Made by a program: the position numbers and the translations under genes
Shown: piece after piece, positions 26,884-35,060 of the stretch
Numbering within the stretch: position 1 is the stretch's first letter
Layout: each line of letters opens with the position of its first letter
Assembly (NCBI GenBank): GCA_900318645.1
Contig: ONLH01000028.1
Coordinates: forward strand, 1 to 64,000
DNA: 64,000 nucleotides
DNA from: an uncultured Prevotellaceae bacterium
GTDB taxonomy: Bacteria; Bacteroidota; Bacteroidia; Bacteroidales; Muribaculaceae
Direction of reading: 5' to 3'
Notes under the pieces: generated by a model
Told to the model about the DNA's origin: nothing
What the model saw: the letters and a program-made list of their open reading frames with translations, nothing else
Database searches by the model: none

Positions 26884-27996
26884 ATGAAAAAGCTAGGATT
26901 CGGACTCATGCGTCTGCCGTTGGTCAACCCCGATGATCAAACGAGCATTGACATGGAAAAATTTAAGGAGATGGCCGACTGGTTCATCGAACACGGCTTC
27001 ACCTACTTCGACACCGCTTATCCCTACCACGGCGGCAAGAGCGAGGAGGCCTTCAGAGAGGCTGTTGTGAAACGTTACCCACGAGAGGCGTTTACTGTCA
27101 CCAGCAAGATGCCGGTGTGGGCCATCAACGAAGAGGCCGACCTGGAGCGCATCTTCAACGAGCAGTTGGAGCGTTGTGGTGTGGACTACTTTGACTACTA
27201 CTGGCTGCATGCCCTCAACCACGAGCGCGTCGAGGTGATGGAACGCATGGACGGCTGGGGATTCATTGCACGCAAGCGTGACGAGGGCAAGATACGCCAC
27301 ATCGGCTTCTCGTTCCACGACGACTCAGCACTGCTGGCCCAAATCCTGGACAAGCACCCCGAGGTAGAGTATGTTCAGTTACAGATCAACTACCTTGACT
27401 GGGATAGCCCCGCCATCGAGAGCAAGACGTGCTACGACTTGTGTGTCGAGCACGGCAAGCCCGTCATCGTGATGGAACCCGTCAAGGGCGGTTCACTCGC
27501 CCGTGTTCCCGAGGCCATTGACCGTCTGTTCAAGGAATACGACCCTGATGCCAGCGCTGCCTCATGGGCCATCCGTTACTGTGCCTCGCTGCCTAATGTG
27601 ATGATGGTGCTGAGCGGCATGAGCAACATGGAACAGATGAAGGACAACACGTCTTACATGCAGGACTTCCAACCCCTCAACGACGAGGAGCAGAACATCA
27701 TTGCTCAAGCAACCCAAGTCATCCGCGATGCAATCTCTATCCCCTGCACAGCCTGTCACTACTGCTCAGAAGGATGTCCACAGCAGATTGCCATTCCCGA
27801 ATACTTCAACCTCTACAACACCCAGCAACAGTTTCCTGAACAAAAGAGCAACTGCAAGCTCTACTACAACCTCGTGGCCAAGAGCCACAGCAAGGCCAGC
27901 GAGTGTCTCGAGTGCGGCCAATGTGAAGCCCAGTGCCCCCAACACATTGACATCATCGACAACCTCAAGCTCGTCGTCCAAGCTTTTGAGCAGTAA
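26884..27996 (+). CDS. Aldo/keto reductase with C-terminal 4Fe-4S domain
   Basis: Residues 1-270 form an AKR barrel: KLGFGLMRLPLV at the start, YFDTAYPYHGGKSEEAFREAV (catalytic Asp/Tyr region, about 40-60), and the HALNHERV strand with the His position. The C-terminal 90 residues carry CTACHYCSEGCPQ and CLECGQCEAQCPQ, which bind two [4Fe-4S] clusters. This fused form is common in anaerobes and may act as a ferredoxin-linked oxidoreductase. The substrate is unknown. A 13-bp palindrome (TTAGGGACCCTAA) lies in the short gap before it. Confidence 0.9.
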   Translation: MKKLGFGLMRLPLVNPDDQTSIDMEKFKEMADWFIEHGFTYFDTAYPYHGGKSEEAFREAVVKRYPREAFTVTSKMPVWAINEEADLERIFNEQLERCGVDYFDYYWLHALNHERVEVMERMDGWGFIARKRDEGKIRHIGFSFHDDSALLAQILDKHPEVEYVQLQINYLDWDSPAIESKTCYDLCVEHGKPVIVMEPVKGGSLARVPEAIDRLFKEYDPDASAASWAIRYCASLPNVMMVLSGMSNMEQMKDNTSYMQDFQPLNDEEQNIIAQATQVIRDAISIPCTACHYCSEGCPQQIAIPEYFNLYNTQQQFPEQKSNCKLYYNLVAKSHSKASECLECGQCEAQCPQHIDIIDNLKLVVQAFEQ

Positions 27997-28056
27997 CGTG
28001 GTGCCCTTAAAATCATAAAATGGGTTAAAACTATTGACAAAGGCCTGTTGATGTTG

Positions 28057-28064
28057 TAATTTTG
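28057..28064 (+). promoter_or_regulatory. -7 box (TAATTTTG) for the DUF3098-uppP-truB genes
   Basis: TAATTTTG lies about 90 nt before the DUF3098 ATG. A TTG at 28034-28036 is in the -33 neighbourhood. It excludes an upstream in-frame ATG at 28082 as likely start because no ribosome site precedes that codon. Confidence 0.55.
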
Positions 28065-28153
28065 CACCAAATTGCAGGGGTATGCACTCTTGTGTTACCT
28101 TGCCTGCAATCTACAACTGTCACTTGGTGACAACTACTAAAAATACTATAATT

Positions 28154-28456
28154 ATGGCTAAAGAAGAAAAGAAAACACAAGTTGAGAACAAAGAAAGAGC
28201 CAAGGTGAGCTATCCGCTGACAAAGATTAATTTCATCCTCATGGGCATTTGCCTGTTGTTGATTATTATCGGCTTCTGGCTGATGACCGGTGATGCCAAC
28301 GTGGGCAACACGTTCAACAAGAACATATTCGAGAGCAGCCGCATCACTACGGGCCCCCTCATCGCTTTCCTGGGCTTTGTGCTCATGGCATTTGCCATCA
28401 TTTACCGCAAGAAGGACAACAAGCACACCGACGACAACACGAACGTAACAGAATAA
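28154..28456 (+). CDS. DUF3098 two-helix membrane protein
   Basis: The 100-residue protein has a charged N-terminus (MAKEEKKTQVENKERAK), two hydrophobic helices (INFILMGICLLLIIIGFWLM and TGPLIAFLGFVLMAFAIIYR) and a polar tail. It matches the DUF3098 family, which in Bacteroidota usually lies next to ftsX and uppP and has no known function. It precedes uppP by 12 nt. The start was placed at MAKEEKK, since the 24 residues upstream are not typical of the family. Confidence 0.85.
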   Translation: MAKEEKKTQVENKERAKVSYPLTKINFILMGICLLLIIIGFWLMTGDANVGNTFNKNIFESSRITTGPLIAFLGFVLMAFAIIYRKKDNKHTDDNTNVTE

Positions 28457-28468
28457 GCACTCATCGGA

Positions 28469-29326
28469 ATGGATCTGTTACAAGCAATTATCATTGCCAT
28501 TGTGGAAGGCCTCACCGAGTTTCTTCCCGTGTCGTCAACCGGCCACATGATCATCGCCCAGAACCTGCTGGGTGTTCGTCAAGGTGACAGTTTTGTACAT
28601 GCCTTCACCTTCATCATCCAGTTTGGAGCCATCCTGTCGGTAGTGGTACTCTATTGGAAACAATTTTTCCGTCTTGACCACACACCAGCTCCTCAAGGTG
28701 CCTCGTCGTGGCAGCGTTTCAAACACAAGTGGTACTTCTACTGGCTGTTGCTGGTGGGTGTGCTGCCCGCAGTCATCATCGGTCTTGCCGCCAAGAAGTC
28801 GGGACTCCTCGACTGGCTGCTCGACAGTGTCCTGGTGGTCGCTATCATGCTGGTGGCTGGAGGTGTGTTCATGCTCTTCTGCGACCGAATCTTCAATAAG
28901 GGTAGTGAAGACGTCAAGCTGGATGAGCCCAAAGCATTCAAGATTGGTTTATTCCAGTGCATATCCGTCATTCCCGGAGTAAGCCGAAGCATGGCTACCA
29001 TTGTGGGCGGTATGTCACAGAAACTCACCCGTCGCAAAGCCGCAGAATTCTCCTTCTTCCTGGCTGTGCCCACCATGGCTGGCGCCACATTGCTGGATCT
29101 GGTGGATTTGTTCAAGGAGAATGCCGATTGGGCGACGACCCACAATATCATTGTCTTGATTGTGGGCTGTGTAGTCGCATTTATCGTGGCTCTGCTCGCC
29201 ATGAAGTGGTTTGTGAATTTCTTGACCAAGTACGGCTTTAAGGCTTTCGGCTGGTACCGCATCATTGTCGGTGTCATCATTCTGGCCTTGCTGTTAAGTG
29301 GTCAATCATTACAGATGGTCGACTAA
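28469..29326 (+). CDS. uppP: Undecaprenyl-diphosphatase
   Basis: This inner-membrane enzyme removes a phosphate from undecaprenyl diphosphate and so recycles the lipid carrier of peptidoglycan and O-antigen synthesis. The BacA-family motifs are IVEGLTEFLPVSSTGHMI (about residues 11-28) and IPGVSRSMATIVGG (about 167-180). At 285 residues with about eight helices it has the usual size. It lies between DUF3098 and truB, the conserved Bacteroidota order. Confidence 0.96.
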   Translation: MDLLQAIIIAIVEGLTEFLPVSSTGHMIIAQNLLGVRQGDSFVHAFTFIIQFGAILSVVVLYWKQFFRLDHTPAPQGASSWQRFKHKWYFYWLLLVGVLPAVIIGLAAKKSGLLDWLLDSVLVVAIMLVAGGVFMLFCDRIFNKGSEDVKLDEPKAFKIGLFQCISVIPGVSRSMATIVGGMSQKLTRRKAAEFSFFLAVPTMAGATLLDLVDLFKENADWATTHNIIVLIVGCVVAFIVALLAMKWFVNFLTKYGFKAFGWYRIIVGVIILALLLSGQSLQMVD

Positions 29327-29344
29327 GGCCCAAAAGACTAAAAA

Positions 29345-30199
29345 ATGCTAAACCCGATAGAAGGCGAAATATTCTGCATTGACAAACCGCTAAGGATGAC
29401 CTCATTTGCAGCGGTAAAGAAGGTACGTGCCGTGTTGCGAACCCATCTGGGGACCCGTCAGGTCAAGGTGGGCCATGCCGGCACACTCGACCCGTTGGCA
29501 ACTGGGGTGCTGCTACTGTGTACAGGCCATGCCACCAAGCGCATCGATGAGCTGCAGACTGGTGTCAAGGAGTATATCGCCGACCTCAGGTTGGGAGCCA
29601 CCACTCCCAGCTATGACTTGGAGACCGAAGTCGATGCCACCTACGAGTGGCAGCACATCGACCGCGCCCTCATTGACCGTGTGCTGCAAGAGCAGTTCAC
29701 TGGCAGCATTGAGCAGGTTCCCCCATCGTTCTCGGCCTGCAAAATCGATGGCAAACCCGCCTATAAACTGGCCCGCAAAGGGCAGGATGTGGAAATCCGC
29801 CCCAAGACCTTGGTGATCGATGAAATCGAGGTCCTGAAATGTGGCCTGCCCGAGGAACCCACGCTGCAAATCCGCGTGGTGTGCAGCAAGGGAACCTATA
29901 TCCGCGCCCTGGCACGTGACATCGGTGTGGCCTTGGATAGCGGCGCCCACCTGACAGGGCTGCGGCGCACCCGTGTGGGTGACATAACCATTGACCAATG
30001 CCTCACTCTGGAAGCCCTAGTCGAGAGACTTGACAACGAGACATACGTCTCGCCTGAGCAAGCAGCGGCCGAAAGGCTGGAACGCGAGCGCATCGAGAAC
30101 CGTGAACGTGCCGCCCGTCAAAAGGCTGAACGCCTTGCCCGCAAACAGGAGAAAAAGTGCTGTGATGTTCCCTCCAAACGCACATCACAGATTAAATAA
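29345..30199 (+). CDS. truB: tRNA pseudouridine(55) synthase
   Basis: The enzyme makes pseudouridine 55 in the T-loop of tRNAs. The catalytic Asp lies in VGHAGTLDPLATGVLLL (about residues 41-57). KEYIADLRLGATTPSYDLETE and PPSFSACKIDGKPAYKLARKG are also typical. The last 50 residues are a charged helix (ERLERERIENRERAARQKAE) that extends past the usual end of the family. It follows uppP by 18 nt. Confidence 0.95.
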   Translation: MLNPIEGEIFCIDKPLRMTSFAAVKKVRAVLRTHLGTRQVKVGHAGTLDPLATGVLLLCTGHATKRIDELQTGVKEYIADLRLGATTPSYDLETEVDATYEWQHIDRALIDRVLQEQFTGSIEQVPPSFSACKIDGKPAYKLARKGQDVEIRPKTLVIDEIEVLKCGLPEEPTLQIRVVCSKGTYIRALARDIGVALDSGAHLTGLRRTRVGDITIDQCLTLEALVERLDNETYVSPEQAAAERLERERIENRERAARQKAERLARKQEKKCCDVPSKRTSQIK

Positions 30200-30200
30200 C

Positions 30201-30222
30201 TGATTACTTTCAGCAGTAATCA
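30201..30222. other. Small hairpin between truB and queA
   Basis: TGATTACT and AGTAATCA pair over 8 bp with a 6-nt loop, directly after truB. No T run follows, so it may be a weak terminator or an RNA-processing structure. Confidence 0.4.
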
Positions 30223-30267
30223 AGATAACTGACAATAAACAACCAAAAATAAACAACTGATTAACGT

Positions 30268-31323
30268 ATGAAACTTTCAGAATTCAATACCCGGATGCCC
30301 GAGGAACTGATTGCCTCACATCCCAGTCCAGTGCGTGACGAATCTCGTCTGATGGTGTTGCACAAGAAAAGCAACCAAATCGAGCACCGAGTGTTCAAGG
30401 AAATTCTTGAATATTTCAATCCCCATGACCTATTCGTATTCAACGACACACAGGTATTCCCCGCTAAGCTGTTCGGTAACAAGGAGAAAACCGGTGCCCG
30501 CATTGAGGTATTCCTGTTGCGTGAGCTCAACCCTAACAACAAACTGTGGGACGTGCTGGTGGAACCGGCCCGTAAAATCCGTATCGGCAACAAACTGTAC
30601 TTCGGTCTTGACGATTCGATGGTAGCCGAGGTCATCGACAATACCACCTCGCGTGGCCGTACGCTGCGATTCCTCTATGACGGAGACCACGACCAGTTCA
30701 AGAAAGACCTGTATAACCTGGGCAACACGCCTCTGCCCTACTACATCACCCGTGACCCAGAGCCCGAAGACGCCGAACGCTACCAGACCATCTTTGCCAG
30801 CAAGGAAGGTGCTGTAGTGGCTCCCGCAGCCGGTCTGCACTTCTCACGCGAGTTGATGCGCCGCATGGAAATCCGCGACATTGACCGCGAGTTCCTCACG
30901 ATGCACATCAGTCTGGGCAGCTTCCGCGACATCGAGGTAGAAGACCTGAGCAAGCACCGCATGGACAGCGAGGAGATGGACGTCAGCGTCGAGCTTGCCG
31001 AGAAGGTCAACACCCTGCGCGACGGCGGCAATAAGGTGTGCGCCATCGGCACATCGGTACTGCGTGCCTTTGAGACCTGCGTGGGCATGAACGGACACAT
31101 CAAGCCCTACGGCGGCTGGTCCAATAAGTTCTTATTCCCGCCCTATGAGTGCACGACCTGTGACGCCCTGGTCACCAACTTCCACATGCCCTACTCCATC
31201 ATGCTGATGGCAGCAGCATCCTTCGGAGGCTATGACCAGACGATGGAAGCCTATCGCGTAGCCATCGAGGAGAAATACCGCTTTGGTGCCTACGGTGACG
31301 CCATGCTCATCATCAACGACTGA
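30268..31323 (+). CDS. queA: S-adenosylmethionine:tRNA ribosyltransferase-isomerase
   Basis: QueA transfers the ribosyl part of SAM onto preQ1 in tRNA to give epoxyqueuosine. Family marks are FNTRMPEELIASHPSPVRDESRLMVL (residues 5-30), FNDTQVFPAKLFG, AAPAAGLHFSRELM (written APAAGLHFS here, about 186-194), and TNFHMPYSIMLMAAASFGG (about 304-322). At 351 residues it is standard length. The next pathway enzyme, queG, is also in the window at 56139, so the last two steps of queuosine synthesis are covered. Confidence 0.95.
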   Translation: MKLSEFNTRMPEELIASHPSPVRDESRLMVLHKKSNQIEHRVFKEILEYFNPHDLFVFNDTQVFPAKLFGNKEKTGARIEVFLLRELNPNNKLWDVLVEPARKIRIGNKLYFGLDDSMVAEVIDNTTSRGRTLRFLYDGDHDQFKKDLYNLGNTPLPYYITRDPEPEDAERYQTIFASKEGAVVAPAAGLHFSRELMRRMEIRDIDREFLTMHISLGSFRDIEVEDLSKHRMDSEEMDVSVELAEKVNTLRDGGNKVCAIGTSVLRAFETCVGMNGHIKPYGGWSNKFLFPPYECTTCDALVTNFHMPYSIMLMAAASFGGYDQTMEAYRVAIEEKYRFGAYGDAMLIIND

Positions 31324-31362
31324 TTTTAGACACAACAGCCTATCACAACTATCTCCACTAAA

Positions 31363-32934
31363 ATGAAAAAACTGTCTATCCTCGCCCTGCTGATGGTAGC
31401 GGTACTCCCTGTACTGGCACAGCGCACCCCAACCATGGGCTGGAGCTCATGGAACACGTTTGCACTTGACATCAATGAGGACCTCATCCGCCAGCAGGCC
31501 GATGCCATGCACCAGAGCGGACTGCAGGATGCCGGCTACCGGTATATCAACATTGATGACGGCTACTGGTCGGGGCGTGGCGAGGATGGCCACTTGCGCC
31601 TGAACCCGGTACGATTTCCCAACGGGATGCGTGCCCTGGTGGACTATATCCACTCGTTAGGCCTCAAAGCGGGCATTTACAGCGATGCCGGCGACAACAC
31701 TTGCGGCTCAGGCAACCGCCAGCCGTGGGGCGTCGGTGTGGGATTTGTCGGACACGAAGAGCAGGATTGCCAGCTCTACTTCATGGATTGGGACTTTGAC
31801 TTCATCAAGGTGGACTGGTGTGGCGGTCGCCACCTGGGTCTCAATGAACGCGAGCAATATTCCAAGATATCCAATGCCATTAAGAATTGCGGCAAACAGG
31901 ATATCGTCTTCAACATTTGCCGATGGGCCTATCCTGGCAATTGGGCCGCCGATGTCGCCGACTCGTGGCGCACGACGGGAGACATCTATGACAACTGGAC
32001 ATCAGTCAAGGAAATCCTTGCCGAAAACCTCTACATGAGTGCCTATTGCCACGACGGACACTATAACGACATGGATATGCTGGAAGTGGGACGCTCGATG
32101 TCGGCCATCGAGGACGAGACCCACTTCGGCATGTGGTGCATCATGTCATCGCCGCTGCTCATCGGCTGCGACATGGCGAAAATAAAACCTCAAACACTGC
32201 GCCTGCTCACTAACCGCGATCTCATCGCCCTCAACCAGGATCCGCTGCACCTGCAGGCCTATCTGGCTGCCAAGCAGGGCGAGTGCTTCATCATGGTCAA
32301 GGACATCAAGCAACTCTACGGCACGGAACGCGCCTTTGCGGTCTATAACCCTAGCGACTCGAGCCAGACAGTCAATATTGATTTCCAGACGATTGACCTA
32401 GGCGGAAAAGTGGAGCTCTATGACTGTTTTGCTCAGAAGGGTGTTGGTTCTGCCACTGGGTCAATGGTCATCAATGTCCCTGCTCATGGCACTGAAATCT
32501 ATCGGGCAAAGGCCGAGAAACGTCTTGAACGCAAGGTCTATGAAGCCGAAACCGCTTATTTGAGCAAGTATCAGGAGCTGCAATGGTACTATGACCTGTG
32601 CACCGCAATTTACCTCCCCAACCCAGCTGCATCAGGCGGTTATGCGGCATGTTATGTGGGTTATCGTCCCGGCAACGACATCCAGTGGCAGAACGTCCAC
32701 GTGAATAAGGCTGGCCGCCGTACCATGACCCTGCATTTCTTCACGGGCGAATGGCGCGAAATCCGCGTCGAAGTCAACGGCAAACAAATCGGAGTCTTTG
32801 CCGCCAACGGCAAGGACGGGTCCAAGCCTCAGACCCTTAAGGTCAATATTGACCTGCAGGAGGGCAACAACGTCATCCGCCTGTGGAACGACGGCGTATG
32901 GCTTCCTGACATCGACAAAATGGAACTCGACTAA
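31363..32934 (+). CDS. GH27 alpha-galactosidase with C-terminal carbohydrate-binding-like domain
   Basis: A signal peptide (LSILALLMVAVLPVLAQ) exports the enzyme. The barrel starts with TPTMGWSSWNTFA and has YINIDDGYW, GIYSDAGDNTCG, the nucleophile Asp of DFIKVDWCGG (about D151) and the acid/base region DSWRTTGD (Asp about 207). These mark GH27, which removes alpha-galactosyl or related terminal residues. After an all-beta segment, residues 390-523 (YEAETAYLS...) look like a CBM35/CBM6-type domain. It is not in a SusCD locus; the neighbours are queA and a phosphoesterase. Confidence 0.92.
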   Translation: MKKLSILALLMVAVLPVLAQRTPTMGWSSWNTFALDINEDLIRQQADAMHQSGLQDAGYRYINIDDGYWSGRGEDGHLRLNPVRFPNGMRALVDYIHSLGLKAGIYSDAGDNTCGSGNRQPWGVGVGFVGHEEQDCQLYFMDWDFDFIKVDWCGGRHLGLNEREQYSKISNAIKNCGKQDIVFNICRWAYPGNWAADVADSWRTTGDIYDNWTSVKEILAENLYMSAYCHDGHYNDMDMLEVGRSMSAIEDETHFGMWCIMSSPLLIGCDMAKIKPQTLRLLTNRDLIALNQDPLHLQAYLAAKQGECFIMVKDIKQLYGTERAFAVYNPSDSSQTVNIDFQTIDLGGKVELYDCFAQKGVGSATGSMVINVPAHGTEIYRAKAEKRLERKVYEAETAYLSKYQELQWYYDLCTAIYLPNPAASGGYAACYVGYRPGNDIQWQNVHVNKAGRRTMTLHFFTGEWREIRVEVNGKQIGVFAANGKDGSKPQTLKVNIDLQEGNNVIRLWNDGVWLPDIDKMELD

Positions 32935-32961
32935 TTACAAACAATAACCAAATACAACCCC

Positions 32962-34365
32962 ATGCAACCTATCAAAATAGCCATCATCAGTGACCTGCAC
33001 GTCATGGTTCCCGAGCTGCTGGTCAGCGAGGGTAATGCTTTTGAAGAATACTTGGCACGAGACCGCAAGATGTTGCGGGAGAGTGTCGAAATCCTTGATA
33101 CCCTGATGGGTTGCATCCTTGAGCTCAAGCCAGACCTTGTACTGGTAACTGGCGACCTTACCAAAGACGGAGAACGTGTGAGCCATGAACAAGTGGCTGC
33201 CCAACTCAAACGCCTCACCGACGCTGGCATTCAGGTTCTTGTTGTCCCAGGCAACCATGATATCAATAACCCCGATGCCAAGGTATTTGACGGAAACAAT
33301 GCCACATCCACCGACACCATCACCCGCCGTGAATTTGCAGCCATCTACCGTCATGCAGGCTATGGCAGCAACTCACGACGCGACCCTGACTCGCTCAGCT
33401 ACTGCTGCGATGTGACCGACAGTCTGTCCATCCTTGCCATTGACGCCTGCATGGACCGCTTCAATACATTCGTCTCACGTGGTGATGCCAGGGACCACTG
33501 CAAGACCAGCGGCCACCTTGAGCCTTCTACCCAACAGTGGCTTGTTGAGCAAGCCAAACAGGCTACAAACGCCGGACGGCGCGTCATTGCCATGATGCAC
33601 CACCACCTGGTGCCCCATTTCCACATGGAGGAGACACTGGCGGCACCCTATATGGTCGATGATGCCGGGCAGTTCTGTCAGCGGCTCATTGAGGCTGGAG
33701 TTCATGTCATCTTCACGGGACATCTCCACATCAGTGACGTCAGCCAAGTGAACCTCCAGCCCGGTACCATGGTAGAGATCGCCACTGCAGCCGCTGTGGG
33801 TTATCCATGCCAATGGCGCGTAGCCACCTGCTTCCCGGCTACTGGCAAGATGCAGCTCCACACCCGTACACTCTTCAGCCTACCTTCACAGCCCGATTTT
33901 GGAGAAACAGCGCGTGGCGTATTCACCAGCAGCATCCCCACCATTACTCATGGCGTATTGACAAGGTATTGGCCCGAAATCCAGCAGGCCATCAGCAATT
34001 ACAAGGATAAGCATCCCTTCATGATGCGTTTTGTCAAACTTCCAGGCTCGCCACAAGGGATTGCCGACATACTGCTCAAACATCTGCAGAAGCCCGTCAC
34101 TCAAGCCTATATCGCTTTTGCCGAAGGCAACGAGGGTACCATGGGCGACAATAAGGAACTCGTGGACGAACTCATTGATGGTGTGGACCACATCGTGGAC
34201 GAGACAGTTTCAGGCATCTTGAAACCCTTTGCTAAAGCCGCACTGCATCTGCGCATCTACAGCATTGCTCGGCTCGTCCTGCGCAGCATACTTGAAGACC
34301 GCAACGACATTGGTACTCAGCACGAAACAGTTATTAATGACCACACTGCAATCATCAATCTCTAA
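32962..34365 (+). CDS. Calcineurin-like metallophosphoesterase (no signal peptide)
   Basis: The motifs match its exported paralogue at 16148: IAIISDLHVMVPELL, LVLVTGDLTKDGE, VVPGNHDINNP, MMHHHLVPHF and IFTGHLHISD. The C-terminal 120 residues (LVLRSILEDRND and SIPTITHGVL regions) also align with it. The N-terminus MQPIKIAIISD has no signal, so this copy is probably cytosolic, though a surface-exposed GH27 gene precedes it by 27 nt. Substrate unknown. The C-terminal third is specific to this Bacteroidales family. Confidence 0.83.
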   Translation: MQPIKIAIISDLHVMVPELLVSEGNAFEEYLARDRKMLRESVEILDTLMGCILELKPDLVLVTGDLTKDGERVSHEQVAAQLKRLTDAGIQVLVVPGNHDINNPDAKVFDGNNATSTDTITRREFAAIYRHAGYGSNSRRDPDSLSYCCDVTDSLSILAIDACMDRFNTFVSRGDARDHCKTSGHLEPSTQQWLVEQAKQATNAGRRVIAMMHHHLVPHFHMEETLAAPYMVDDAGQFCQRLIEAGVHVIFTGHLHISDVSQVNLQPGTMVEIATAAAVGYPCQWRVATCFPATGKMQLHTRTLFSLPSQPDFGETARGVFTSSIPTITHGVLTRYWPEIQQAISNYKDKHPFMMRFVKLPGSPQGIADILLKHLQKPVTQAYIAFAEGNEGTMGDNKELVDELIDGVDHIVDETVSGILKPFAKAALHLRIYSIARLVLRSILEDRNDIGTQHETVINDHTAIINL

Positions 34366-34510
34366 GCCTTTTTTTTCAATTACCATATTCAATAAGCTAT
34401 TACGCTAGCTAATAATATGTTTTATGGCTTACAAATGATTGCAAATAATCACTTTTTTCTACTGAAATGCATAGTTTTGGTATCATTTTGTCTAAATTTA
34501 TGCTGTTTTG
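34366..34510. other. AT-rich gap, nothing recognised
   Basis: This stretch holds a T run after the phosphoesterase stop that may serve as a weak terminator, and AT-rich sequence with no coding frame. Confidence 0.4.
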
Positions 34511-34542
34511 TTTGGTGTGAAAAGTTTTACTATCTATTTTTG
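34511..34542 (+). promoter_or_regulatory. Bacteroidota promoter TTTG-20-TATTTTTG
   Basis: TTTG at 34511-34514 and TATTTTTG at 34535-34542 are 20 nt apart, the expected spacing. It lies 45 nt before the LuxR-type gene. Confidence 0.75.
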
Positions 34543-34586
34543 CAACTACATTAAGATTAGCATCTTATCAAAAAAAGTGATATATT

Positions 34587-34805
34587 ATGAGTGCCCCCAA
34601 AATTGAACTAACTTCCAGAGAAAAGGAAGTACTTGAATTGCTGTCAACAGGGTATAACAGCAAAGAAATCGGAGAGAAAATATTTATCTCCTCAAACACT
34701 GTGGAGTATCATCGCAAGCAGTTGCTTCGCAAGACCAACTCGCGTAATGTGGCTGAGCTCATTGGTAAAGCGTACCGCACAGGCCTGTTGAAAATCAACT
34801 GTTAG
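34587..34805 (+). CDS. Stand-alone LuxR/NarL-type DNA-binding protein
   Basis: The whole 72-residue protein is one GerE-type helix-turn-helix: LTSREKEVLELLSTGYNSKEIGEKIFISSNTVEYHRKQLLRKTNSRN. It has no receiver, PAS or autoinducer domain, so it must be controlled by its amount or by a partner. An own promoter and an own terminator mark it as a monocistronic gene. Its targets are unknown; the neighbouring phosphate genes have separate promoters. Confidence 0.85.
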   Translation: MSAPKIELTSREKEVLELLSTGYNSKEIGEKIFISSNTVEYHRKQLLRKTNSRNVAELIGKAYRTGLLKINC

Positions 34806-34824
34806 TTTCAAAGTAAACATCATC

Positions 34825-34852
34825 AGCTGCGTCCCACGACGCAGCTTTTTTT
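34825..34852 (+). terminator. Intrinsic terminator
   Basis: AGCTGCGT and ACGCAGCT form a perfect 8-bp stem with a CCCACG loop and a run of seven T. Confidence 0.9.
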
Positions 34853-34948
34853 ACCCCAGACAAAACGATAATTACCCGAAAATCTGATAGCTGAGACCTA
34901 CCCACCCAATAAAAGACCTTTGTAATCCCTATTAACATTCAATCTTGT

Positions 34949-34992
34949 GTAATAAGATATTCATGCCATTGTAACCATATCGTAATCATATA
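34949..34992 (+). promoter_or_regulatory. Pho-box-like 11-bp direct repeats
   Basis: GTAACCATATC (34971-34981) and GTAATCATATA (34982-34992) are adjacent 11-bp direct repeats. A weaker match, GTAATAAGATA (34949-34959), lies exactly two periods upstream. Each can be read as a 7+4 unit, TTGTAAC-CATA then TCGTAAT-CATA, the layout of PhoB sites. They end 16 nt before the -7 box of a Na/phosphate cotransporter gene. GTAATCATATC recurs before the PhoB-like gene (36760-36770). Confidence 0.6.
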
Positions 34993-35008
34993 ATATAAAG
35001 TCAGGTTG

Positions 35009-35016
35009 TACATTTG
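35009..35016 (+). promoter_or_regulatory. -7 box (TACATTTG) for the Na/phosphate cotransporter gene
   Basis: TACATTTG lies 44 nt before the ATG. No TTTG is present at -33; instead the 11-bp repeats cover that region, as expected of a promoter that needs an activator. Confidence 0.65.
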
Positions 35017-35060
35017 CAGTTCCAAAAAAAACACAATAACCTAGACATAATATTATTGAT

